Assembly: GCF_030272615.1 (NCBI RefSeq)
Contig: NC_081414.1
Span: 809,447,069-809,511,068 of the forward strand
Direction of reading: 5' to 3'
DNA length: 64,000 nucleotides
DNA from: Cryptomeria japonica
Lineage: Eukaryota > Streptophyta > Pinopsida > Cupressales > Cupressaceae
Positions 35,339 through 47,909 of this stretch are shown piece after piece (within the stretch, counting starts at the first letter, position 1; each line of letters begins with the position of its first letter). Below the pieces are notes generated by a model. It saw only the letters and a program-made list of their open reading frames with translations, did not search any database and was not told the origin of the DNA. The translations under genes and the position numbers were made by a program.

Positions 35339-37735
35339 ATGGATCAAGGTTAGCTTTTCTTAATTTTTGTCTTTCTTTCTCGTTTATTCAATTTGTTTTA
35401 CATTTTGAATTTAATTTCATTTATTTTGATTAGGTTTTTTTATTTTTGGTTTCAAAAACCAGATTTTGATAATCCACAACAAGAATAACAAAATGCACCT
35501 CCTAAAAACTCCGAAGAAAACCAACAAGATACACCTCCAGTTACTCCTTTTGACTGTACACCTGAAACACGGGAGAAATTGATTAATCGGTTAGGGAAAA
35601 ACATGTTTAAAATAAATAGACTAATTAATAAATTGAAAACATCTGAGCTTGAGCATCATAAATCCCTCACCACTAGCCTAGAAACATTATCTAGTGGTGT
35701 CACAGCCATTTCCACATAATTACAAAATGGGGAAACTTTAGGGATAGGTGTCGTCAATACTATGTTGATGGGTTATCATACAAGGGAGTGAAAAACAAAA
35801 ATATTAGTAAACAACAAATATGTGCCCTTTTTGTTGATCCTAAAACTGGTCAATCGTTACCTCTTAATGCAAAGAGGTTTCCCATACATTGGTGTACCAA
35901 TGTGCAAATGAAGAATCTTTTTTATCAGAGGTGGTGGATGGTATTTGATGATCCACCTTGTAAAAATTATGAGGTGCCATTGTATTAAATGAGGAAAGTA
36001 TACTGTGAGTTTGACCTCAATGTGCAGCCAAACTATTTTGACAAGACAGAGTTACATAGTAGAAGTGGTGTCTCTGCCCAAGATAGACCCAAAGCCCGTA
36101 GGTGAGTAGCCCCGGAGAGTCATCGCCCCCTAGCACCCAAACCCAAGGTACATCAGGTTGTCCCAGTAGAGTTGAAAGAGCTGATGAAGCTACACAATCT
36201 TCAAGAGGCCACAATATTGACTGGTGCCAACATCCAACATGGGATGTCATTAGCACACCCTCTTGTACTGAATGATGAGCCATTAGTTGCTCCAGGTGGT
36301 GACAGAGAGCCCATTCAGTATTTGTGTGTCAGTTTCTCGAGGATATGCTCAGGGACGAATGATGAGGCCATTGTAAATGGATTGACATCTCATTCATGCA
36401 TGATTTGCAGGAGTAGATGTCAGGCCCACATGGCGAGGATGTGGCGCTGACAGAGAAGTTGTAGCATATGTTGCTTCCTCATCAGTGATAGACACAAGTG
36501 TGTTGATTTGAATTCATAGAATTTTATTTATCAGTCACTTTAAATTTATAAGTACATAAATGAATTTTCATTTATACATTGATTTAAATTGAGACAAATA
36601 ATATGCATTTCAGGATGCAGCGGTGGTATCCCATACTCCTCCCACAGTTACTACAGCTGCAACTTCGAGGCCTAAGGTATAAATTTTGTAACATGTTAAA
36701 ATAGAATAATACACTTTGAGTTCAAAAAAATTACAAGATATACTAACTATGTTTAATGATTGGTCTAATTTTGGTTTGTAGGTGTTGACAGGGGACCAAA
36801 TGTCCCAGATTCATGACATCACATTCTCAACGATCAATTTTGGCCTACAAGGCTATACGGTATCATATTTTGTACAACATTTTTAATGTATTGTTTTGAT
36901 GGAATATGCAAGTCATTTCATTTTCTATTTTTTAAATTATGATTAATATATTATCTATACTAATATCTCATGCTAATTTTGTTTTTTTAGGGTACCCCCT
37001 CCACGTCTAGGCCTCATCCTAAGCAAAAGAATTCCTCGAAGATGCCAAAATGTGGGAAGAAGATAATTGAACATATTTTTAGTTGTAAAATTGTTTGAAA
37101 TTATTTAAATCAAGTCTTAGTTGGGGTTTGTAAATTGATTATTGTCTTTTGTCTATTTTACATGTACAACGGCAATTGAGCTATGTGGATTTGTTGAATG
37201 CACCTGATTCGCCCGTGGATCGAGAGAGGGTGGAGGTATGTATTTCTACTTTATTTTCTTGATTTCATGATTATATGCATGTGTACATGTGACCTTGTGA
37301 TAAATTATAATCTTATAATTTTTTCATACAGGAAATATCCATAGCTATTTCATTAATGGTGAGCCCTCCTCTATACACTGGAGAAGCATCTCAGGATCAG
37401 ATACACTTTTGTTCGATATATTAAATTAATTATTTTTAACCTACAATACTTATCATTATATTAATTGTATTTAATCTTTGATCATTTTTTGTATAGGTAA
37501 TAGTGATAGTTTCTCCATTGATGGTGAGTCATCCTTAGTCCATTGGAGAAGCATCTCAGACACCGATATGTCATTGTTCTCTATATTATATATTTTAAGT
37601 GTTTTCAATGTATTTATGTTAGTATATTGTATTAATTGTATATTTAATCTAAAATAGCCCCCTTTGCGGTTCAACCATAATGTGGATCCTTTTAAGTTTG
37701 TCTTCAAGAAAACTCTTAAGATGACAAGGAGATGA
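35339..37735 (+). pseudogene. Spliced-gene-like segment of unknown function
   Basis: An ATG at 35339 opens a short exon (MDQ) with donor AAG/GTTAGC. Next comes an exon from about 35462 rich in Pro, Gln and Glu, then a piece translating as FVDPKTGQSLPLNAKRFPIH and WWMVFDDPPC (35788-35988), then LKELMKLHNLQEATILTGAN (36172 on). Several further short exon-like blocks have plausible GT and AG borders (for example near 36614-36678, 36782-36860, 36991-37060). Blocks at 37331-37430 and 37500-37600 are diverged copies of each other (ATGGTGAGYC...GGAGAAGCATCTCAG). Stops interrupt most frames. I do not recognise the family. A transposon-captured host gene or the coding part of a DNA transposon would both fit. 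Confidence 0.35.
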
Positions 37736-38129
37736 GAACGAAGACATTAGCTCTGAGATCGGCCGATGACGTAATCTACATTTCAATTGCACAGGAATTA
37801 TACTTAAATGAGTAGTTATGTTGTTAATTGTGAACTATTTAATACAAAAGAATTCTAACTTGGCTTTTGAATTGTGGTTTTGCATCCATCTACAAAGTCG
37901 TGTACTGCATCAAAGAGGCTTGATTTTGATGATCCACCACATGTTTAGGATCATATAGTGTTACTTGTGTTCATATAATGACTAATACATGTAGATATAT
38001 TCTACATTTTTATTGTATATCTATTTGGTCATGGCATATGCCACATTTTTGTAATACTTGTATTGACTTGGCAGACATGCCTTTTCTTGATATATATATA
38101 AATGTTGATATTTGATCCAATAAATGTGT
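37736..38129. other. AT-rich spacer
   Basis: No gene is visible. Confidence 0.4.
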
Positions 38130-38425
38130 AGTGAGTTCATTATTGTGTATTCATTGTATTTCGTGGTTGTCCTTTTATAAAGTTGATTGATCATTTTCCT
38201 ATGTAATCAACAATATGAATATAAACAACAAAAATATATGATATAAAACATTGCAATCGTGGAATATGATTTGATTAAATTTCTAAAATGTCGAATTAAC
38301 TCTATAAAACTCCTTGTATTCAGTTCATTATTGTGTATTCGTTGTATTTGGTGGCTACCCTTTTATAAATTTAAATGAATATTTGCCTATGTAATCAACA
38401 ATATGAATATAAACAACAATATGTG
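38130..38425. repeat. Direct repeat pair of about 110 bp
   Basis: 38130-38240 and 38317-38425 share TTCATTATTGTGTATTC and CCTATGTAATCAACAATATG, with moderate divergence between the copies. Confidence 0.8.
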
Positions 38426-38480
38426 TGTGATGTGAGAGCACCTCATGCTCACAATGATCAAATTTTGGTTCTTGTGTGAA

Positions 38481-39040
38481 AAAAATAACATCATGAGCAC
38501 ATCTAGGTGGGTAGGTTTATGCTAGGCATGCTCCTCTCATGCATCCCAAAGCGTCAAAATGTCGAGAGTCATACCCTATTAGTGTGATCTCTCAAGTGCC
38601 TTGAGTCCAAAAAATTGTCAAACTTTGATGGACTGTTTCTTCCAATCCATGACACATATGATCAATCCGTTTGAACCTATGGGGTCACGTGAGGCTCCTC
38701 TACAATGGCCTATCTTGGTTTTTGATGACTCTGAGCCATTTTCAACTGGTAGCATTTTTCGTCTACTACAAAAATCGTCAGTTGCATGCAATGCAAAGTC
38801 GTAAGATAGGCTAGAATTAATTCAATTCATCATGTGAAAAAACCGGCATCATGAGCACATCCAGGTGGGCATGGTTACACTAAGAATGCTCCTCCTGTGC
38901 ATCCCAAAGTGTCAGAACGTTCAAAGTCATACCCTACCGATGTGATCTCTCAAGTGCCCTGAGTCCAAAAAAATGTCAAACTTTGATGAACTATTTCTTC
39001 CAATATGGGACACATATGATCAATCCGTTTAAACCTGTGG
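38481..39040. repeat. Direct repeat pair of about 200 bp next to the copia junction
   Basis: 38481-38690 and 38843-39040 share CATCATGAGCACATC, GTGATCTCTCAAGTGCC and CACATATGATCAATCCGTTT. The second copy stops where copia gag begins (about 39041). The pair may be terminal parts of an unidentified element. Confidence 0.8.
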
Positions 39041-39042
39041 GA

Positions 39043-39726
39043 TTATCAGATAGGTCTACTGCTAAAGCTATTTGGGATCATTTAGAAGCATTGAATGAAG
39101 GAGATTCCACAGTCAAAATTGCAAAACTTGAAGGCTTCTAGGTCAGGTATGAAAATCTGAAAATGGAAGAAGATGGAAGGATTTCTGCTTTTATGGAAAG
39201 AGTTAATGAAATTGTTTTGGGTATTAAATATTGTGGAGGAACCTTAAGTGAAGATGAAATTGTTTCAAAAATTTTAAGAGGATTTCCACCGGCATACAAA
39301 ATGAAAGTTACTACTATAAATGAGTTAAGAACAATGCCTAATACATCAGTAACTAGGGATACATTGATTGGAAAACTTTCAACCTTTGAAATTGAGGAAT
39401 TTGGTCCCGTTGCTACTATAAAGATAGATTTAGCTTTTAAGGCATCAACATCATCTGCACCATCATTTGACAAATCTAATTGGAAAGCCTTTTATGCAAG
39501 AGAAATTGAGGAAAGCGGGAGGGAAAATAAAGAACTTGAAGAGCTTGAAGCACTATTTGCAAGGAAAATGCCTAAAGGTCCAATTGGAAGTAAGTATGAA
39601 GGTAAAGCACCCTTTAAATGTTTCAACTATAATAAGATTGGTCATATGGCTTCAAGATGCCCTGATAGACATGCTAGACTAAGAGAAGAAGCAAGAAGAA
39701 CATACAAGCCTAACCCTAAATATTAG
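39043..39726 (+). pseudogene. Copia gag, 5' truncated
   Basis: It begins SDRSTAKAIWDHLEALNEGD with no start codon, then reads VNEIVLGIKYCGGTLSEDEI and KILRGFPPAYKMKV, the UBN2-type gag core. A stop lies at 39139. The zinc knuckle is CFNYNKIGHMASRC: the second cysteine has become tyrosine, probably weakening RNA packaging. A TAG at 39724 separates it from protease in the same frame. Confidence 0.85.
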
Positions 39727-41430
39727 AGATATAGATTTAAGAAAAATAAAGATAAATCTTGTTATCTTGTTGATGGAGTCACTGATGATTCTGGTGAGGA
39801 TCCGACAAACAATGGATGGGTCTTTGTTGCTATAACAAAAGATCAACCGGCACCGACCGTTCAACCGGTAGAGCAGGCCCTGACAACTAAAGTTGAAGTT
39901 AAGGATGAATGGATCATTGATTCAGGATGTTCACATCATATGACTGGTGATAAAGGTAAATTCTTGAACTTTCAAGAATACAATGGAGGTTTAGTAAGAT
40001 TTGGAGATGGTAAAGCTTGTTTGATCAAAGGAAAAGGTACAATATCTCTTGATGGTAAGCATAATACTAACAATGTTTGTTTAAAGCATAATCTTTTGAG
40101 TGTTGGTCAATTAGTTGAAAAAGGATTTCAGTTACAATTCAAGAATGGTAAATGCAAAATTATGAACAGAACTGGTTTGGAAATAGCAACCGGTAATCAA
40201 ACTAGAGGTAACATCTTTCATTTGGATAACAATGAAAAGACATGCTTGATTGCACATATTGATGAAAGTTGGCTATGGCATAAGAGACTCTGTCATGTAA
40301 ATTTTGATTGCATGGTAAAAATTAGTACTACTAAGGCAGTTAGAGACTTACCTAATATTGTTAAACCTCACAATCTGAAATGTAAGGAATGTCAATTTGG
40401 AAAATAAGTTAGAGCATCTTTTAAAAGTATTCTAAAAAAATCCAATAATGCTCTTGACTTAATTCACACTGATTTATGTGGTCCAGCTAGAACTAAAAGC
40501 TTACAAGGTGATAGATATTTCATGCTAATCATTGATGACTATTCTAGAATATGTTGGGTTACTTTTCTCAAAGAAAAATCAGAAGCTCTTGGGAAGTTCA
40601 AACTATTCAAGGCAATGATAGAAAATGAAACCGGTAAGAAAAACAAATGTCTGAGATCAGATCAAGGAGGTGAATTTGCATCTAAGGAATTTAATGCATT
40701 ATGTGAAGTGAATGGAATCAGAAGACAGTTATCCTCACCCCGGACACCACAACAGAATGGAGTTGTAGAAAGGAAAAATAGAACTATCTTGGATGCAGCT
40801 AGAAGTATGTTATCTGAAGTAAATCTATCACATGTATATTGGAGAGAAGTAGTGAGTACAGTGGTCTATACATTCAACAAAGTTCACATCAAAGGTGAAA
40901 CCGGTAAGACCCCTCATGAACTATGGTTTGGTATTACTCCTACTCTTAAATATTTCAGAATATTTGGAAGTAAATGCTATATTAGAAGAGATGAGTATAT
41001 TGGCAAATTTGATCCTAGAAGTGATGAAGGAATATTTCTTGGTTATTCATCTAAAAGAAAAGCATATATATGTTTTAACAAGAGATTGCAAAAAATTGTT
41101 GAGAGTACAAATGTGAAGATTGACGAACAGTTTAGAGGAACTTCAAGGTATATAGACTCTGAACCGGAAATAGAAATACTGACAAATGAACCTACATTGA
41201 ACCCACCGGTACAGAATGAAGATCCAGTTATACCGATATCATCTGAAAATTCCACTGTAATTGAGGAACAGCAGCAAACGAAGACAGCGTTGTATGTAAG
41301 ACTGAATCACTCTGAAAATCAGATAATTGGGAACAAGTATCAAGGAGTTATGACAAGAGGAAGACTGGAAAATGAAGAGGTATGTCTTATTTCTCAAATT
41401 GAACCATCATCAATTAATGAGGCCTGTTAA
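39727..41430 (+). pseudogene. Copia protease and integrase
   Basis: The protease active site is IIDSGCSHHMTGDKGKF (near 39920). The integrase zinc region is LWHKRLCHVNFD and LKCKECQFGK (40275-40407). A TAA at 40405 separates it from the catalytic core, which has all three acidic residues: HTDLCGP (near 40470), LRSDQGGEF (near 40655) and NGVVERKNR (near 40760). The C-terminal part includes LWFGITPTLKYFRIFGSKCY and FLGYSSKRKAY, then an acidic linker to RT. A TAA at 41428 ends the open stretch. The intact triad sets it apart from the two other integrases here, each of which lost an aspartate to Asn. Confidence 0.9.
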
Positions 41431-42929
41431 GATAAGCACTGGATTAAAGATATGGAAGAGGAACTAGAACAAATTGAGAAGAATAACACATGGACATTAG
41501 TTCCCCGACCTAAAGACAAAAATGTGATTGGAACAAAATGGGTATTCAGAAACAAACTTAATGAAGATGGTAAAGTAATCAGGAATAAAGAAAGACTAGT
41601 GTGTAAGGGATATTCTCAGAAAGAAAGAATTGATTATAATGAAACCTTTGCACAGGTAGCTAGAATTGAGGTAGTCGGATTATTCTTGGCTTTTGCAGCA
41701 CACAAGAACTACAAAGTATATCAAATGGATATTAAATGTGCATTTTTGAATGGAGATCTTGAAGAAGAAGTTTACATTGAGCAACCTGATGGATTTTCTT
41801 TGACAGATAATAAAGATATGGTTTGTAGGTTGAGGAAAGCTTTGTATGGGTTGAAGCAAGCTCCAATAGCTTAGTATGCTAGATTGGATAAATATCTTTT
41901 GAAGATTGGACTTTCTAAAGGTAATGCTGACAGCAACTTATACTATAAAGTGACTAATGATGACATCTTGGTTATAGAAGTTTTTGTTGATGATATAATC
42001 TTTGGAGGAGAAGATGGATTATGTAAAGACTTTTCTATTGAAATGCAGCAAGAATTTGAAATGTCTATGATTGGAGAGATAAAATTCTTTTTAGGATTTC
42101 ATAGACTGATAAAGGTATATTCTTGAGTCAATCTAAGTACTTTAAGGATTTACTAAATAAATTTGGGATGGAAAACTCTAAACCGGTAAGCACACCTATG
42201 ACTACAAATGACAAATTATCACTAAGGGATGAATCTACACTTGTTAATCCAACTAGGTACAAATCTATGATAGTGTATTTGACACAAACAAGACCTGATA
42301 TTATGAATGCAGTATGTATTGTTTCAAGATTTCAGAGTAATTCTAAAGAAAATCATGAATCAACAGTAAAAAGGATTTTTCGGTACTTACAAGGCACTAC
42401 AAATCTTGGTTTATGGTATCCTAGAGATGAAAACTTTGAATTATGTGCATACACAGATGCAAGTTGGGCAAGAGATGTGGATAACAAAAAAAGCAGAAAA
42501 AGCACCACTGACGGAGCATTTTTTCTTGGAAGCAGATTAATTTCTTGGTTGAGTAAGAAACAAAGTTGCACATCTTTATCAACAGCAAAATCAGAATATG
42601 TTGCAGCAACAATTAACTATACATAGGTATTATGGCTTAAACAAATGTTGAAGAACATAAAGATAAAATGCAAGGAGCCTATGACTATCTATTGTGATAA
42701 CACTACAGCAATTGATATATCTAAGAATCTGGTACTACATTCTAAAACTAAACATGTTTCTATCAAATTGAATTTTCTAAAGGAGAATGTTGAAGCAAAA
42801 GAAGTAAAACTAGTTTATGTGAATACTAAAGAGCATATTGCAGATATTTTCACTAAGCCGTTGCCTAAGGAAACTTTTGAATATCTTAGAGATCAGCTTG
42901 GGGTCATACCCCGACCGATAGAGACTTAG
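41431..42929 (+). pseudogene. Copia reverse transcriptase and RNase H
   Basis: RT blocks: EELEQIEKNNTWTLVPRPKD, KARLVCKGYSQ-like (RLVCKGYSQKERIDYNETFA), VYQMDIKCAFLNGDLEEEVY, CRLRKALYGLKQAP, and the catalytic FVDDIIFGG (near 41990). A TAG at 41872 stands where a conserved Trp is usual. A frame change occurs near 42115. RNase H follows: AYTDASWARDVDNKKSRKST, STAKSEYVAATI, YCDNTTAIDISKNLVLHSKT, and the ending HIADIFTKPLPKETFEYLRD. A TAG at 42624 is a possible CAG change. It ends at 42929 with TAG. Confidence 0.9.
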
Positions 42930-43269
42930 ACAGTTGATGTTTGTCATCAACCGACAGAATTAATAGAGAAATCTTTTACTCTTGCTTTGATGATGAGAGC
43001 TACTTCTCAGGGGGAGTAGTTGGCATATTGAATTGGTTGGTATTTTGTATTTGAACCTAGTTTTTGTATTAGCTTTGGCATTTGATGTCAAAGGGAGAGA
43101 GATTGATATGGAAAAACACAACGAAAACACATGTTACTCTCAAGGGGAGAGATTGATTACTCTTTGTATCTGAATTTTAATTTCTAGTTATGATCTTTTT
43201 TTGGGAGATTGTCGATTTTTGGTATTTGGCATTTTTGTTTTGGCACCTTGATGATTTTTCCATATTGTG

Positions 43270-43341
43270 TTGCCATCAATGCCAAAGGGGGAGATTGTTG
43301 GTATTTTGGTTATGTTGATATGGTTTTGTCATTGATGTCAA
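43270..43341 (+). promoter_or_regulatory. Inverted repeat across polypurine tract and LTR start
   Basis: TTGCCATCAATGCCAAA (43270-43286) pairs with TTTGTCATTGATGTCAA (43325-43341) at 15 of 17 positions. The loop contains the polypurine tract and the first 29 bases of the LTR. Similar pairings occur in the copia elements at 23251-23396 and 53150-53213. Confidence 0.6.
43282..43295 (+). promoter_or_regulatory. Polypurine tract
   Basis: CCAAAGGGGGAGAT directly before the 3' LTR. Confidence 0.9.
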
Positions 43342-44350
43342 CACCTATTAACACTTATCAACTTTGGCACTTTGGAGAACTGGCAATGTTCACCGGCAAG
43401 CAAGTGACTTATACACAGTCACTGGTATCTGATACACCGATATGATATATTGTTCACCGACACTTGGAATGACATGGAAAACACTTGGTTATGTCGAAGA
43501 CATCATTTGGACACTTTGTCTTAGAGATTTGTTCATTGGTATATTCATATTTGCATATTTGTTGTTACCGACAAATAGGTCCAGAATAAGCACTGGCAAG
43601 CTTATCTATTCCAGATCAGTACGACATGCTTTGGAGATGATTTATTATGGTTGTAAATGTATTAAGCCGACACATTGTATCGGTTATTACATCGGTAATT
43701 GATTTATTTGTAAAATATTTTATTTTAATATCTTTTAGAGCCGACCTACTAAAATTGGTCTTAGGTTATGGTATATATGTAAGATCGACAGGTGATTGAA
43801 GAAAGGAATTATAATAAGGTATATGCAAGAATAAGAAGAGCTATACATGCAGACATCATTTGAAGGTTGAAGGAAGGTTTTTGTGAAGGCAATCAAAACT
43901 ACACCGGTACTGAATCCAGCATATGAAGATGCTATTTTGTGCAGTATATCATTATTAGATTTAACCATCCAATTGTAGTCAGTGTGACTCTTATTTGTGT
44001 TTGAGCAGTGAGCTCTAGGTGCTTGGCCTTTTTGCATGTGCAAACCCCATTTGTATACATATACTATCTACAGTAGTATCATCTAATTGTGGGTCAGGTT
44101 TCCCACCGTTGTTTTTCCCCTTACAGGGTTTCCACGTACAAATATTGATGTTATGTGTTGTGGATGTTGTTGTCTTTATATTTCATGCATTAATCTTTAC
44201 CGGTACTGCAATTAACTGATAAACTGTCTACCGGCATAAAGTGTGGTTTACCCATATTAAGCATTAAGTTTGGTTAAGTTATTTTGGTTTGAATTTATTT
44301 GACAACTGATTAATCCCCCCCCCCCTCTTAGTTGTCTTTGGGACCTAACA
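43296..44350 (+). repeat. 3' LTR of second copia family
   Basis: TGTTGGTATTTTGG...GGACCTAACA, 1055 bp, with a poly-C tract (near 44316-44325) before the end. GATGC follows (44351-44355) and also stands at 33541-33545, but there it is not followed by an LTR. Confidence 0.92.
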
Positions 44351-44799
44351 GATGCATCCACTTCCTTTATGCCACATTCCACATTTTCTCTATTTTTGTG
44401 GAAATTGTTCACTCCTTACCTCTTTATGGAGACATGGTTTTGATGGTTGGGGACAAGCCTAGGTCTCAGCCATTGCATTATGAGGGTATCATTTTTCATT
44501 GTTGTCACTGTTTCACTATTGACCATCTTTCCCTAGACTATTCTAGTGGGCATCGACTAGGCCTTGCTTCTTGGTGGTTGAATGCTATTGATTATGATTT
44601 GAATATTGAGGATCCTATCTCTTCAAAGAATGTCACTTCTTAGGATTCAGATGGGATTTCTTCTAGGATGGATTTGTGTTGACTTAAGGTTCTTGTGGTT
44701 GTTTCCCCTCCTCTAAGTTGTCTTCTTTCTTTTATGTCAATCACTACAATTTTTTCTTCTTTGGTGGATGTGGATCATCTATCGCCTCATCCTCCTATC
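44351..44799 (+). repeat. 450 bp direct duplication, right copy
   Basis: It matches 33541-33990. Only this copy continues into the rest of the LINE-like sequence. Confidence 0.92.
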
Positions 44800-44955
44800 A
44801 CCCCTCATTTGACTCTTGGTTTTCCCCTTGGATGGATGCCCTCTTCTTCTCATGGACAGATCTTGGATGATAGCATTGCTTGGACTATTTTTCATAGATG
44901 TAAGAAAGGTATTGTGTCCTATTCTCTCCCTCTTTCTCATGTTGAGAAAGAGTAG
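44351..44955 (+). pseudogene. LINE ORF1-like fragment, right part
   Basis: It restarts at the DAST position of the LINE-like ORF, repeats the 450 bp already present at 33541-33990, and continues to FHRCKKGIVSYS before a stop at 44953. Open pieces are 44332-44643 and 44695-44955, with a TAG between. A T-rich tail follows with GGGTCTGGGCCCTATCC and TTTACCTAATCAAAAC near 45128-45165, similar to the tail after the charged ORF at 31846, and consistent with a retroposon 3' end. Confidence 0.6.
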
Positions 44956-46732
44956 TTCTTGTTGGGTTTGAGGCCCTTGTTTCCAACTAGTTCCATAAAC
45001 TGATTAAAATATGTCTCTATCTATTTTTTTCTCATTTCTCATTAGATCCTCTCCTATTTTGTTTCTTGTGTTTTAGTAGTCTCATCACTTGTGAGATCCC
45101 CCTCTTCTACACATGTATGGTTTTTATGTAAAGGGTCTGGGCCCTATCCTAATTTACCTAATCAAAACTTAAATACATTTAAACAAATTTTATGTTTGAA
45201 ATAAATGTGTAGAATAATTTATTATAATTTTTTGTAAAATTTTCCAAAATGCAACCTTATAATGCCCAATTTTTGGGGAATTCTCTAAATTCAAATTTGA
45301 TCACGTATAATGGTTATTGTACATGTTTGGCAATAGAGGGTATCTTTAAATATTTTTTAATTATAAAAAAAACATATGTTCAAATATATTTTAATGGTGG
45401 AATTGAGAAATTTCTAGATTTAGATGTAAACTGATTTTGAAAAATTTTGGACTTAAAGTGTTTATTATTTTTTTAGAATGTAGGAAATGGCATCTTCCCC
45501 GTGGATTTTCATAATGATTGTGCTGACCATGTTTTTAAGTTTTTGAGTCAATTATTCTACCATATTTTTATGCAGTTTTTTCATGCCACATTCAATTTTT
45601 GCAAATATAATGAACCTAAGATGTAGGTGTTCAAGAGAAGTACTAGAGTAGCTTTGAACTATTGCAAAGGTAGATAGGAGTTAATAATATATCACATTGG
45701 GAATTCTCATAATAAACTAAAAACTGATGAAGCATGAGAGTAAAATGAACCAAGGTAATGGATGTCCCTTTCATGTTTAGAGTGCTCATAAAGGGTTAAA
45801 AAATAGACCCTTTTGGTCTGGACAAGGGTCCTAGGGATCTTTTTCTAGGAGGAAAAGGGTGCTAGGCACCCTTGTCTAGTCCATGTGGGTTGAACAATGG
45901 TCTAGGAAACCTAGCAAAGAATAAGGATCACAAATTTGGCACCAGTATGAGCATAATCAAGTAAAATTAGGGTATAGAAGCCAAAAATGTCAAAGTGAGG
46001 CCCAAGTGAGTATAAAATTATATGTAGATACAATTATGACACTATAGTTCCCAATGATATTCCATGGAGATTTGAGATCTTAGTTTACAGTCATAGGCCT
46101 AGGATCTTATTTCCCCATATCAATCATGAAATTTATGATTTAAAACCATATAAGCATATTCCAAAATTAACTAATGAAAAAATGTGAATTTAAACACATT
46201 TAAAAAATCATCCATTGAACATTCACATAGGGTCAAGGTTCAAAAAATATACCAATCATTGGCATTTTGGGGTAAATTATTGAAATAATATAGTAGGAAA
46301 TTGCACTTAAATCTAATATGATTAGTAAGGAAAAATGAGTAATGAATAATGTGGCATCCTAGATTTACCATAGTTGGGGAATAACCCAAACCTATAAATA
46401 GGTGGAAAAATTCCATGTACCTATAATCACTCAATGCATGTCAATTGTACTTATGCATATACATAATAGCTAAAGCACATACAATTTCCCCAAATGGAGT
46501 TCAACATTAAAACATGGAAATGGTCATCCAAACATACAAATGTATAATAAATAGAAAGATAACAACATAGTCCATCATAACATAACATTACCATTATTAC
46601 CTCATAAATTGTACCTAATACTAGTGTTAATCCAAAAAGAATGGTGATAAGAAGAATCCTTAATAAAATATATAGGTATGAGTATATGAATCGGTCCAAA
46701 ATAAAACTATTAGAATTAAAATGTGAGAGACA
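44956..46732. other. AT-rich spacer
   Basis: The start is the LINE-like tail. From 45200 on I find no gene; short frames (for example 45249-45434, 46451-46699) have no recognisable content. A short imperfect inverted GGTCCTAGG/CACCCTTGTC region lies near 45820-45885. Confidence 0.55.
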
Positions 46733-46737
46733 TTACA
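46733..46737. repeat. Left target-site duplication (TTACA)
   Basis: Identical to 54345-54349. Confidence 0.88.
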
Positions 46738-47907
46738 TGTTGGCATTTTGATGATGTTTTGATTGTCATTGATGGACACACACTTTCTTGATGTATGAGT
46801 TATGCTCAACCGGTAATTGTTCCAACCGATATTGTGTATTATTGAATGAATAGTCTTTAGACTATCGGTAATTTGCAGAAGATGGTTTACCGGTCACAAA
46901 TTGACTGAAGATCCCAAGCAGTATGAAGACCCCAAGCAGTTTGAGGATCTAAAGCGGTACGAAGGACCCAAGCGGTAGTTAACTTTTTATCAAAACACTA
47001 CGATATTCCAGTCTTCATTTTTGACAACTGGTAATCGGTATATTGTGTTAACTGGTATATATCTATGATGAGTTACCAGCTAGTATTACTGTAATGTGTG
47101 ATGAGTTATCATCCACCGACACTTTGGCGATGTGTTTGTGTTGTGTTACCAAATGTGTCTAGATGCACTGTACCTAGGAACTTGTAGTCTAATTCTATTG
47201 GACCGACATGAAATCAGATTCCTTTATAAGGACATCATGTCTAGGGTTTGCATATGTGAGATATAGAATGGAAAAGGTTATTATGTGCGATCAGTGAAGA
47301 GAAGGTTAGGTCTGTGTGAAAAAATAGAGTGTGCAGATATAGAAGACTGGAGTAATGTTGAAATGCATTAACAATGAGATGTCAAGGATCTAACTAGGCA
47401 CATTGTGCTAGCATCTAGATCATTCACTTGTTGATTATTAATATCTTTGACAAGTCTGAAACCCTTAACTGGGTAGGCCCAACAAAGCCTTTGTAAAACC
47501 TCTAACAAGGTGGTTCACAACTGTGGATCTAAAATCCTTTAACAAGGTAGTCTTTAACAGGACTTATCTTTTAACAGAGATCTAGATTCCTAACAGGATC
47601 TGTTCTAGTGAAGAACATTGTATGACCTTAACCAAACTGACCTTAATCGGTCTGGTTACTATTCTGCAGATAGTTACTTGTGAGTTTTTGCTCACCGTGG
47701 TTTTTCCCATTTGGGTTTCCACATCAAATATCTTGTGTTATGGTGATTGTGCTCTTGTGGGTGAATGTTTTGTTTTCTATTTGGTTTGCACTTATCTTAA
47801 CCATTTTATTAGTGAAACTGTTGCACCGGTTATCTGCTAAATTATTTAAAAGATTGATTATAGTACTTATTTGTATACTAATTCACCCCCCCTCTTTGTA
47901 TTCATTA
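46738..47907 (+). repeat. 5' LTR of non-autonomous element
   Basis: It begins TGTTGGCATTTTGATG and ends TATTCATTA (the 3' copy ends TATTCATCA). Confidence 0.9.
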
Positions 47908-47909
47908 AT

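Larger units (their letters stand above)
39041..44350 (+). mobile_element. 5'-truncated Ty1/copia element, second family
   Basis: Gag-pol on the plus strand starts in mid-gag at the edge of a direct repeat and runs to RNase H at 42929. A polypurine tract and one LTR (43296-44350) follow. There is no 5' LTR or primer site of this family upstream; instead the sequence runs back to a different family's 5' LTR at 33991. The LTR is the same family as the solo LTR at 28855-29920. Coding is the best preserved of the retroelements here: one frame from 39043 to about 42115 with five stops, then one frame change. Confidence 0.9.
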
